From NCBI GenBank assembly GCA_964473255.1, contig CAYYOT010000014.1, positions 13,980 through 77,979 on the forward strand: a stretch of 64,000 nt of DNA. The letters are read 5' to 3'. The stretch's first letter is position 1. Every line of letters starts with the position of its first letter. Below are positions 28,802 through 36,706 of the stretch, piece by piece. A program made the translations under genes and the position numbers. Source of the DNA: Kuafuiihalomonas sp964473255 (GTDB taxonomy: Bacteria > Myxococcota > Kuafuiibacteriia > Kuafuiibacteriales > Kuafuiibacteriaceae). The notes under the pieces were generated by a model that did no database searches, was not told the DNA's origin, and worked only from the letters and a program-made list of their open reading frames with translations.

Positions 28802-29820
28802 AGTTCCTGGCCGTCCTGCTTTGGGTGCTGGCGTCGGCTTGCGCGTTGTCGTCTTCCTCTCCTCGAGCCGGAAGCGACGAAGTATCCACGCCGTCCGTCA
28901 CCGAGTACGGGTTCACGGTGGAGAGTCTCGAAGCCTCGACCCGCTTCTTCGTCGATGTCCTTGGAGCGGTCGTCGTAGGTCGAGTCGTAGCCGAGGGCGA
29001 CGAGTTGAACGCGCTCAGCGGGCTGACTCAGAGCAAGGCGACCGCCGTCCACCTGCGCCTCGGCGAGGAGCGCGTCGCCCTCGTTCGGTACGGCAAGCCT
29101 GGCAATCGTGGGCGGAGCGATGCCCGCAGCAACGACCTGGATTTTCAGCATCTCGCGCTGGTCGTTCGCGATATGGACGTCGCCTATGAGCGCGTCGTCG
29201 AAGCCGACGTTCGAGCAGTCTCCCGATCGGGCCCTGAGCGCATTCCCGACTCCAACGCGGCCTCCGCCGGCATTCGCGCTTTCTACTTCCGCGATGCCGA
29301 AGATCATCCGCTCGAGCTCATCTGGTTTCCAGCCGACAAAGGACCGCGTCGTTGGCACCCCGAGGGTGTCCAGGCGGTGTTCTTGGGCGTCGATCACAGC
29401 GCGATCGCCGTCGCTTCGACCGACGCCAGCCTGGCGTTCTACCGGGATGGAATCGGCCTGACCGTCGCCGGCAAGAGCTTCAACGAAGGCGAAGAGCAGG
29501 CACGGCTCTCCGGAGTCGACGGCGCCCGGGTGCGAATCACGGGTCTCCGCGGACCGAGTGGGTCAGGGATCGAATTCCTGGAATACGTCGCCCCGGATGA
29601 CGGCCGTCCACGGCCCGCGGACTCGACGGTTCGCGACACCTTCCACTGGGAGACGAGCGTGCTCGTCGCTGATCTCGCGAGGGTCGTCGATGCCTTGATT
29701 GCACAGGGCAACGAGCCCGTTTCGACCCGTATTGCCCGATGTGAGCTTTGCGCCGTCGGGCGCCGCGCTTTCATCCTTCGCGACCCGGACGGTCACGCCG
29801 TCCGACTGGTCGAAGACTAG
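28798..29820 (+). CDS. VOC/glyoxalase-fold lipoprotein
   Basis: A 340-residue predicted lipoprotein. The signal peptide ends in LASAC (Cys15). Two vicinal-oxygen-chelate modules follow. The first runs EYGFTVESLEASTRFFVDVLGAV ... HLALVVRDMDVAYERVVE ... FYFRDAEDHPLELIWFP. The second starts VDHSAIAVASTDASLAFYRDGIG and ends FILRDPDGHAVRLVED. Metal ligands of glyoxalase-type enzymes can be placed (His, Glu), but the catalytic activity is not predictable. Overlap with the aquaporin gene and a nine-base gap to the glucosidase put it inside the carbohydrate operon. Confidence 0.8.
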   Translation: MKFLAVLLWVLASACALSSSSPRAGSDEVSTPSVTEYGFTVESLEASTRFFVDVLGAVVVGRVVAEGDELNALSGLTQSKATAVHLRLGEERVALVRYGKPGNRGRSDARSNDLDFQHLALVVRDMDVAYERVVEADVRAVSRSGPERIPDSNAASAGIRAFYFRDAEDHPLELIWFPADKGPRRWHPEGVQAVFLGVDHSAIAVASTDASLAFYRDGIGLTVAGKSFNEGEEQARLSGVDGARVRITGLRGPSGSGIEFLEYVAPDDGRPRPADSTVRDTFHWETSVLVADLARVVDALIAQGNEPVSTRIARCELCAVGRRAFILRDPDGHAVRLVED

Positions 29821-29828
29821 GAACGACT

Positions 29829-32447
29829 ATGACCGCGGAACGTCAAAGACTCGAGGAAGAAAAGACTGGTGACAAGCTCTGGTCCCGTTGGGGCCCGTAT
29901 CTAAGCGAACGACAATGGGGAACCGTTCGCGAGGACTACAGCGAACACGGGACGGCGTGGGATTACTTCCCTCACGATATGGCGCGCAGCCGGGCCTATC
30001 GCTGGGGTGAGGACGGAATCGCTGGCATCTCGGATCATCTGCAGCGCTTCAACCTTTCACTTGCCCTGTGGAACGGGAGCGATCCGATTTTGAAAGAGCG
30101 TCTGTTCGGCCTCACGAACAGCGAGGGCAATCACGGCGAAGACGTCAAGGAGCTGTACTACTACCTCGATGCTACGCCGACGCACTCCTACTTGAAGATG
30201 CTCTACAAGTATCCGCAGGCCGCGTTCCCCTACGCCGACCTGGTGGACGAGAACCGCCGTCGCGGCATGGATCAGCTCGAGTACGAGCTCCTCGACACGG
30301 GTGTATTCGAAGAGGACCGCTACTTCGACGTCTTCGTCGAGTATGCGCGCGCCGACGTCGACGATTGGCTCATGCGCGTCACGGCGTACAACCGGGGGCC
30401 GGACGAGGCGCCGCTCTGGCTCATCCCCCAGGTTGTGGCTCGCAATACGTGGAGCTGGAAGCCGGGCACGCCGAAGCCGAGCTTCGTTGCGCACGGGGCC
30501 ACGACCAGCTGCGAGTACCCGGACCTCGGACGGATCGACATCTTCGTCGAGCCCAGCGCCACCCTCGTCTTCACGGAAAACGATACCAATCCGTCGCGCC
30601 TGTTTGGCGCTTCACCGACCGCCGGCTACTACAAAGACGCCTTTCACCGTTTTTTAGTCGACGGAGAGAGCGATGCCATCAATCCCGATCGCCACGGGAC
30701 CAAAGTGGGGGCGATTCATCAGCTCACCGTTCCCCCGGGAGCCTCGCGCTCGGTGAGGCTGCGCTTTCGTCGCGGAAAGGCGATCCCGACGGCCTTCGCC
30801 GACTTCGAGCCGATATTCGAGGCTCGAATCGCCGAAGCCAACGACTTTTATCGTGAGCTCCAGCGCGACGTAGTCAGCGACGACGCACGCCGAGTCCAGC
30901 GTCAGTCTTTGGCTGGGATGATCTGGAGCAAGCAGTTCTTCCACTACGACGTCGGGGAGTGGATCGACGGTGACCCGGCACAGCCTCCGCCGCCACGAAG
31001 CCGCGTCAGCGGCCGGAATTGCGATTGGCGGCACTTGAATAACGCGGACATCATCTCGATGCCCGACAAGTGGGAGTACCCGTGGTACGCGGCCTGGGAC
31101 TTGGCGTTCCACTGCATCCCGTTCGCCATGATCGACCCGGAGTTCGCGAAGGCACAGCTCAAGTTGCTGACGCGCGAGTGGTACATGCACCCGAACGGGC
31201 AGCTCCCCGCTTATGAGTGGGCATTTGCCGACGTGAATCCGCCCGTCCACGCATGGGCCAGCTGGCGGGTCTACGAGATCGACCACCAGCAGACCGGTGA
31301 AAAGGACATCGCGTTTCTAGAATCCGTTTTCCATAAGCTGATGCTGAATTTCACCTGGTGGGTGAATCGGAAGGACGCGGACGGTCGGAACATCTTCCAG
31401 GGAGGCTTCCTCGGACTTGACAACATAGGCGCCTTCGATCGCTCCGCTCCGCTGCCGATGGGAGGTCACATCAACCAGGCAGACGGCACGAGCTGGATGG
31501 CGATGTACAGCCTCAACCTCATGCGGATCGCCCTAGAGCTGGCCTGCCACAATCCCGTCTACGAAGACATCGCGACCAAGTTCTTCGAACATTTCTTGGG
31601 CATCGCCCACGCGATGACCAACATGGCGGACTGCGGTCTCGGTCTTTGGGACGAGCAAGACAAGTTCTACTACGACGCCCTGCAGCTCCCAAACGGCGAC
31701 CGTGAGGTGCTCCGGCTGCGTTCGATGGTCGGCCTCATTCCCCTGTTTGCGGTCGAGGTGCTGCAGCCGGAGCTATTGGCCAAGCTCCCCAACTTTGCTC
31801 TGCGGCTGGAATGGGTCCTGAAGAATCGCCCCGAGCTCGCGGCCCTCGTTTCGCACTGGGAGATTCCTGGCCATGGTCAGCAGCGCCTCTTGTCGCTGCT
31901 CCGCGGGCACCGGATGAAGCGCCTATTGCAGCGAATGCTCGACCCGGCCGAGTTCCTGTCTGATTATGGGATTCGTGCTCTATCCAAGGCTCATGGTGAC
32001 GACCCATTCATTTTTCGGCACGATGAAATCGAAGTCTCGGTGAGCTATTTGCCGGGCGAGTCGACGACCGGGCTCTTCGGTGGCAACTCGAATTGGCGTG
32101 GGCCCATTTGGTTTCCCGTGAACTACCTGTTGATCGAGTCGCTTTGCCGGTTTCACCGCTACTATGGAGACGACTTCAAGGTCGAGTACCCGACGGGGTC
32201 GGGCCAGGCCTTGACTCTGCGGGAGATTGCTCAGCACCTGCGCGAGCGGCTCATTAGTATCTTCGTCGCGGGCGAGGACGGCCGGAGGCCGGTACTAGAC
32301 TATCATCCCAAGCTGGTGTCAGACCCGTACTTCAAGGACCACGTGCTCTTTCATGAGTACTTTCATGGCGACACGGGCCGAGGCGTTGGCGCCTCGCATC
32401 AGACCGGCTGGACTGGCCTCGTCGCCGCTCTTATCTCAGGCATCTAG
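29829..32447 (+). CDS. GH63-like (MGH1-type) glucosidase
   Basis: Large (872 aa) inverting alpha-glucosidase-like protein with an (alpha/alpha)6 barrel. Diagnostic stretches are GEDGIAGISDHLQRFNLSLAL, WRHLNNADIISMPDKWEYPWYAAWDLAFHCIP, IFQGGFLGLDNIGAFDRS, NWRGPIWFPVNYLLIESL and the C-terminal ASHQTGWTGLVA. The general acid is likely the Asp of YAAWDLAF. No signal peptide is seen, so it should be cytosolic. Family members hydrolyse oligosaccharides, mannosylglycerate or glucosylglycerate; the substrate here cannot be read from sequence. It lies between the VOC lipoprotein and a glucose-dehydrogenase-like SDR. Confidence 0.85.
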   Translation: MTAERQRLEEEKTGDKLWSRWGPYLSERQWGTVREDYSEHGTAWDYFPHDMARSRAYRWGEDGIAGISDHLQRFNLSLALWNGSDPILKERLFGLTNSEGNHGEDVKELYYYLDATPTHSYLKMLYKYPQAAFPYADLVDENRRRGMDQLEYELLDTGVFEEDRYFDVFVEYARADVDDWLMRVTAYNRGPDEAPLWLIPQVVARNTWSWKPGTPKPSFVAHGATTSCEYPDLGRIDIFVEPSATLVFTENDTNPSRLFGASPTAGYYKDAFHRFLVDGESDAINPDRHGTKVGAIHQLTVPPGASRSVRLRFRRGKAIPTAFADFEPIFEARIAEANDFYRELQRDVVSDDARRVQRQSLAGMIWSKQFFHYDVGEWIDGDPAQPPPPRSRVSGRNCDWRHLNNADIISMPDKWEYPWYAAWDLAFHCIPFAMIDPEFAKAQLKLLTREWYMHPNGQLPAYEWAFADVNPPVHAWASWRVYEIDHQQTGEKDIAFLESVFHKLMLNFTWWVNRKDADGRNIFQGGFLGLDNIGAFDRSAPLPMGGHINQADGTSWMAMYSLNLMRIALELACHNPVYEDIATKFFEHFLGIAHAMTNMADCGLGLWDEQDKFYYDALQLPNGDREVLRLRSMVGLIPLFAVEVLQPELLAKLPNFALRLEWVLKNRPELAALVSHWEIPGHGQQRLLSLLRGHRMKRLLQRMLDPAEFLSDYGIRALSKAHGDDPFIFRHDEIEVSVSYLPGESTTGLFGGNSNWRGPIWFPVNYLLIESLCRFHRYYGDDFKVEYPTGSGQALTLREIAQHLRERLISIFVAGEDGRRPVLDYHPKLVSDPYFKDHVLFHEYFHGDTGRGVGASHQTGWTGLVAALISGI

Positions 32448-32455
32448 GAGAGAAC

Positions 32456-33262
32456 ATGACAGAAAAGAAACTCGAGGGTCAGGTGGCCCTGGTGACCGGC
32501 GCAAACTCGGGCATCGGCAAGGGCATCGCGTTGGCAATGGGAGCCGCCGGGGCCAAGGTGTGCGTAAACTACTACTCAAACCCGAAGTCGGCCGACGAAG
32601 TGGTCGAGGCCATCAAGAGCTCCGGTGGCGAGGCTATCGCCCAGCAGGCAGACGTCTCCGAAGAGGCTCAGGTGCAGGCTCTGTTTTCCGCCACAATCGA
32701 TGCTCTTGGCACGGTCGATATCCTGGTGAACAACGCAGGCCTTCAGCAAGACTCGAGCTTCGCGGAGATGACCCTGCAGCAGTGGAACCGCGTCATCGGT
32801 GTGAATCTGACCGGTCAATTCCTGTGCGCGCGCGAGGCCGTCCGAGAGTTTCGGCGGCGCGGGATGCGTCCCGAGGTCTCCAAGGCGCTCGGCAAGATCA
32901 TCTGCATCTCCTCGGTCCATGAAATCATTCCGTGGGGTGGGCACGTGAATTACGCGGCTTCCAAGGGTGGCGTCATGCTGATGATGAAGAGCATGGCCCA
33001 GGAGCTCGGGCCAGAGAGGATTCGGGTCAACAGCGTGGCTCCGGGAGCCATTCGGACACCGATCAATACCGACGCCTGGGACACGCCCGAGGCCTACGAA
33101 AAGCTCCTGAAGCTCATCCCGCTCAAGCGCATCGGAGAACCCGAGGACTGTGCCCAGGTCGCCACGTGGCTTGCCTCGGATGAAGCGGACTACGTGCACG
33201 GCCTTTCGCTCTTCGTCGATGGCGGCATGACGCTCTATCCAGGCTTCGTCGATAACGGTTGA
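32456..33262 (+). CDS. SDR, glucose 1-dehydrogenase-like
   Basis: Classical SDR of 268 aa. TGANSGIGKG is the cofactor motif (about residues 15-24), NNAG the stabilising motif, and SSVHEII...YAASKGGV supplies Ser, Tyr and Lys. The ADxSEEAQ and CVNYYSNP segments match NADP-using glucose 1-dehydrogenases, which oxidise beta-D-glucose to gluconolactone; the specific substrate is inferred from this likeness and the neighbouring glucosidase. AGGAGAG precedes the ATG. Three bases separate it from the epimerase gene. Confidence 0.85.
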   Translation: MTEKKLEGQVALVTGANSGIGKGIALAMGAAGAKVCVNYYSNPKSADEVVEAIKSSGGEAIAQQADVSEEAQVQALFSATIDALGTVDILVNNAGLQQDSSFAEMTLQQWNRVIGVNLTGQFLCAREAVREFRRRGMRPEVSKALGKIICISSVHEIIPWGGHVNYAASKGGVMLMMKSMAQELGPERIRVNSVAPGAIRTPINTDAWDTPEAYEKLLKLIPLKRIGEPEDCAQVATWLASDEADYVHGLSLFVDGGMTLYPGFVDNG

Positions 33263-33265
33263 GCG

Positions 33266-33817
33266 ATGTCTTTTCCCCAGCTCGACAAAGAGGTCCCGTG
33301 GCTTACGACCGAGCAGATGATCGAGGTCGATCGCTTGATGATCGAGGACTTCGAGATCGACCTGGTCCGGATGATGGAGAGCGCCGGACGCAACCTCGCT
33401 CGTGTTGCCACCGATCGCTTGCTCGATCGGAACCCGCACGGCCGGCGCGTGGTCGTGCTTGCAGGGACGGGGGGCAACGGAGGCGGTGCCCTCGTTTGCG
33501 CCCGACGCCTCGCCAACTGGGGCGCCGACGTCGAAGTGTATCTGACGAGCGGTGACGACGCCTCGTTCGGGCCGGTTCCCGCCCACCAGCTCAGCATCGT
33601 GAGGAATATGGGCATCGACGTTCCCGGTGACGCGGTTCGAGCCGAAGCCACCATGACCCTGGCGCTCCCCAAGGCGGGACTCGCGAAGCCGAACATCGAA
33701 ACCTACGTGGGTGAGCTTTACCTGGCCGATATTTCGGTGCCACCGTCTCTATACAGCAGAATGGGGCTCGAGGTTCCCCCCATCTTCGGCGAGTCCGAGA
33801 TTCTTCGCCTCCGCTAA
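33266..33817 (+). CDS. NAD(P)H-hydrate epimerase-like protein (YjeF_N), internally shortened
   Basis: A 183-residue YjeF N-terminal-domain protein that would repair hydrated NAD(P)H. The beginning is orthodox: PWLTTEQMIEVDRLMIEDFE, MESAGRNLARVA and VVLAGTGGNGGGALVCARRL. After RNMGIDVPGDAV it jumps directly to AEATMTLALPKAGL, skipping the usual 50-60 residues that include the family's ADxIxDxxxGxG strand and most of the DVPSGxDxxTG active-site loop. The end, GELYLADISVPPSLYSRMGL, is normal. The frame stays open, so this is an in-frame loss. Activity is doubtful. The context with NADP-linked SDR and GMC oxidoreductases explains why such a repair enzyme would be present. Confidence 0.8.
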   Translation: MSFPQLDKEVPWLTTEQMIEVDRLMIEDFEIDLVRMMESAGRNLARVATDRLLDRNPHGRRVVVLAGTGGNGGGALVCARRLANWGADVEVYLTSGDDASFGPVPAHQLSIVRNMGIDVPGDAVRAEATMTLALPKAGLAKPNIETYVGELYLADISVPPSLYSRMGLEVPPIFGESEILRLR

Positions 33818-33838
33818 CGGAACAGCTCAAGACGCGCT

Positions 33839-35422
33839 TCAGACCAAACGACCGCGCAGATGGTCACCTACGCGCAGGGCGTTCGCGACGATGGTGAGCG
33901 TCGGGTTCACGGCTGCGCTCGAAACGAAGAAGCTACCATCGACTACGTAAAGATTGTCGACGTCATGCGTCTTGCACTGAAGGTCGAGGACGGAAGTTGC
34001 CGGGTCGGTTCCGAAGCGACACGTACCGACCTGATGCCCTAGGCTCTGAGTCGGCATCTTGGTGGCGAAGAAGCCCTCCCCATTGTCATGCACGTGGTCA
34101 TTGGTGCCGTGCGGATTGAAGTAGGTGCCGGCCGGCGCTACGTGGCACCCGCATCCGATTTGCTCCAGGATCGACGTCCAGCGCCGGCAGAGCTCCTCGA
34201 ACGCTTTGGTGTTGTTCTCGCGGTAGTCGACGATGATGCGCTCACCGTCGACGCGAACCCGGTTCTCTGCGCGGGGCAGATCTTCCGTCGTCAGCCACCA
34301 GTCGACGGCGTTCTCGGCAACCTGTCGGATGGACAGCGGCCGGTAACGCTCGTCTTGTCCCTCGAGGGCGGCGATGGTCGTTCTCCCCATTAGTTGGACG
34401 TTTCCGATGGGAAACGGGAAGTCGTCGTCGCCATAGTAGAAGTCGTTCACCGCCAATGTCTTCTGAAACGCAGTGGGATTCGGAGTGTCGGTCGAAACGC
34501 CCAGCATCGAACCCAGAACGTGCTTCATGAGATTGCGTCCGACCTGATCCGATGAATTCGCGAGGCCGTTCGGGTGATGGTCGCTCGCGGACCGCAAGAG
34601 GAGTGCCGCGGAGTTGACGGCTCCACAGGCCACGACGACGACGTCCCCCGAAAAGGTCACGGCCTCTCCGTCTCGGTTGGTGCCCACGACCTGCTCGACT
34701 CGCTGGCCAGTGGCATCCGTCTCGAGGCGTTCGACTTTGACTTCGGTCAAGAGGGTTACATTGGGACGGTCCATGACCGGCAGCACCCCCACGACCTCAG
34801 CGTCGGACTTGGCGTGCACGAGGCATGGAAAGCCGTCGCAGGTGTCGCAGCGAATGCAGCGGGACCGCGCTCGATTCTCTTCGTCGATCTGGATTCCCAT
34901 CGGCGCGGGAAAGGGCTTGAGGCCGATCCTCTGTAGCTGTGCGAATACGTCGGCGATCCGGGGCTCATGGCTAATGGCGGGGTATGGATAGGACGACGAT
35001 CGGGTCGGCTCGGTCGGGTCGTGGCCCGCCTCGCCGTGCACCTGGTACAGGCGCTCGGCTTCGGCGTAGTAAGGCTCGAAGTCCGAGTACGAAAGGGGCC
35101 AGGCCGGCGACGTCCCGTCGACGTGCTCCACGGCCTCGAAATCGCGCTCCCGCAGGCGAAACAGGGCCGCTCCGTATACCTTGGTGTTGCCTCCGACGTG
35201 ATAGACGAAGCCAGGTCGGAGCTCGGCCCCGTTGGGATCGTACATCACCTCTTTCGAGTAGTAGTTGAACGAACCCCTGAAGGTCCAGTTGCCCTTTTCG
35301 CGAGGAAGAAACGGCCCTCGCTCGAGTACCAAGATCTTCTTGCCCGAGTCGGCCAAGCGATTGAGCAACGTACCGCCGCCTGCTCCGGTGCCAATGATGA
35401 TGACGTCGTACGAATCAGCCAT
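33839..35422 (-). CDS. GMC-family FAD oxidoreductase
   Basis: FAD-dependent glucose-methanol-choline oxidoreductase, 527 aa. The N-terminal GTGAGGGTLLNRLA binds ADP of FAD. GGNTKVYGAALFRLRERDFE is the GMC signature region, and a four-cysteine segment (CIRCDTCDGFPC, about residues 193-204) recalls the cluster-like motif of related sugar dehydrogenases. The C-terminus GHQVGTCRFGTDP, DVDNLYVVDGSFFVSSAAVN with His/Asn catalytic pair is typical. It is convergent with the NAD(P)HX epimerase gene, 21 bases away, and probably belongs to the same sugar-oxidising block. The electron acceptor is unknown. Confidence 0.92.
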   Translation of the reverse strand: MADSYDVIIIGTGAGGGTLLNRLADSGKKILVLERGPFLPREKGNWTFRGSFNYYSKEVMYDPNGAELRPGFVYHVGGNTKVYGAALFRLRERDFEAVEHVDGTSPAWPLSYSDFEPYYAEAERLYQVHGEAGHDPTEPTRSSSYPYPAISHEPRIADVFAQLQRIGLKPFPAPMGIQIDEENRARSRCIRCDTCDGFPCLVHAKSDAEVVGVLPVMDRPNVTLLTEVKVERLETDATGQRVEQVVGTNRDGEAVTFSGDVVVVACGAVNSAALLLRSASDHHPNGLANSSDQVGRNLMKHVLGSMLGVSTDTPNPTAFQKTLAVNDFYYGDDDFPFPIGNVQLMGRTTIAALEGQDERYRPLSIRQVAENAVDWWLTTEDLPRAENRVRVDGERIIVDYRENNTKAFEELCRRWTSILEQIGCGCHVAPAGTYFNPHGTNDHVHDNGEGFFATKMPTQSLGHQVGTCRFGTDPATSVLDLQCKTHDVDNLYVVDGSFFVSSAAVNPTLTIVANALRVGDHLRGRLV

Positions 35423-35521
35423 GAATCTTGTTCGCGTATTTGCTTGTGCCCGTCACGCAGATACGGCTGACCTCGACGCCAAAGGGGTGCTCAGGCAAGC
35501 AAGCTTATCAAGGGCCGAAGC

Positions 35522-36592
35522 CTATGAATCAGGTTGCGCATCCGGCGGGGTGTCCTCGGGGCCCCGGTGCATGAAAGTTATGACGGCGTAGCGCGTGCCC
35601 CGGACGACCGGGCGCACGGCGTGGGCTAGGCTGCACGAGAAGACGACGCCCGCGCCCGCAGGGGGCGAGTACAGGCTGCCGTTACCGTATTCGGGAAAGT
35701 ACAGCTCCCCCCCGTCGTAGCGAGCGGAGTTGAGGTTCAGGGTGAGCGCGAACTGGCGGTGAGCGGTGTCGGGGGCGGTATTGTCTCGGTGGGCATGAAA
35801 ATAGCCCTGCCCGTCTGCACCGTAGCGGACCAGCTTGAGGCGCTCGAAGTGGCTGGCCTGAAAGCAAAACGCCTTATGGACCTCGGGCAAGACGCGGCGG
35901 GCAATGCTCTGCACGACCTCCGTGTCGAGCGCCTCATCCTGGATGAAGACATCCTCTCGCCGTTTGTGCTCGGCGCGAACCTCGAGCCCGGCACCCGCGG
36001 CATCGCCGGTCGGCATGGGCGACTTCTCCGGTCCGAATTCATCGAAGCGCGCGATCAGCTGCTCACACAGCTCTGGGGATAGGATCCGAGGAACTTCGAG
36101 AACTGGCGCCCGACCCGACAGAGACCGGCCGTCCTGACGGGCTTCCTCGCTCAACGCGTCGACGGCTTCGACGAGCTCGTTGACGCTCCAGGGCACCAGG
36201 CCCCCTTCGAGGATCCGGAGGTCTCGGTCCGTGACCATGAGACCGACACGCTCTTCGCTGGGGAGCTGACCGAAGATCGCCTTACGAACTCGCCCTTCCT
36301 CGTCGGCCAGGACCTGGACCACGGATGGCCGAGACAAGGATTTCAGGTCTGGCCATGTCCCGAATGAATCCACGAGCACGATGTGCTGCAGGTCGTCATT
36401 GCTCTCGATCGAACGCGCGACGTTGGCCAGGGTCTCCGGGTGCGGTTCGAAGGCTTCCGACGTTGCCCAAAAGACGACCGGCCGGCCCACCGCGTACTCA
36501 TAGAAGAGCAGCGTCTGCTCCTGAGTGTTGGGAAGGGCGAAGTTTGGAACTCGGTCACCCGAGAATAGGTTGGGAGATGCCGCGGTCGTCAT
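35522..36592 (-). CDS. Redoxin-like/prolyl-4-hydroxylase fusion (2OG-Fe(II) oxygenase)
   Basis: A 356-residue two-domain protein. Residues 1-150 look like a thioredoxin/AhpC-type fold (NLFSGDRVPNFALPNTQEQT, VGRPVVFWATSEAF), but the usual catalytic cysteine is replaced, giving ATSEAF with no Cys. Residues 165-345 are a P4Hc-type oxygenase: H268-x-D270 in YFHAHRDNT, His324 in CSLAHAVRPV and Arg334 in RGTRYAVITF for 2-oxoglutarate. ATG 36592 is preferred; a TTG at 36628 would add 12 residues. It follows phoX after a hairpin. Substrate is unknown; hydroxylation of a protein or small molecule is possible. Confidence 0.85.
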   Translation of the reverse strand: MTTAASPNLFSGDRVPNFALPNTQEQTLLFYEYAVGRPVVFWATSEAFEPHPETLANVARSIESNDDLQHIVLVDSFGTWPDLKSLSRPSVVQVLADEEGRVRKAIFGQLPSEERVGLMVTDRDLRILEGGLVPWSVNELVEAVDALSEEARQDGRSLSGRAPVLEVPRILSPELCEQLIARFDEFGPEKSPMPTGDAAGAGLEVRAEHKRREDVFIQDEALDTEVVQSIARRVLPEVHKAFCFQASHFERLKLVRYGADGQGYFHAHRDNTAPDTAHRQFALTLNLNSARYDGGELYFPEYGNGSLYSPPAGAGVVFSCSLAHAVRPVVRGTRYAVITFMHRGPEDTPPDAQPDS

Positions 36593-36665
36593 GTCGAACT
36601 CGCTCGGACGGATGCCACCTGAAGTCAAAGGCGACGGAGACGGACGCAGGTAAGCCCGCGGGGAG

Positions 36666-36700
36666 CTGGCCCCGGGGGAGCCGAAACTCCCCCGGGCCAG
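36666..36700 (-). terminator. GC-rich hairpin after phoX
   Basis: CTGGCCCCGGGGGAG (36666-36680) and CTCCCCCGGGCCAG (36687-36700) are complementary with a one-base bulge around a six-base loop. It starts six bases after the phoX stop on the minus strand and lies before the next gene. There is no T-run, so it may be a strong pause, mRNA stabiliser or atypical terminator. Confidence 0.7.
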
Positions 36701-36706
36701 CCGAAA

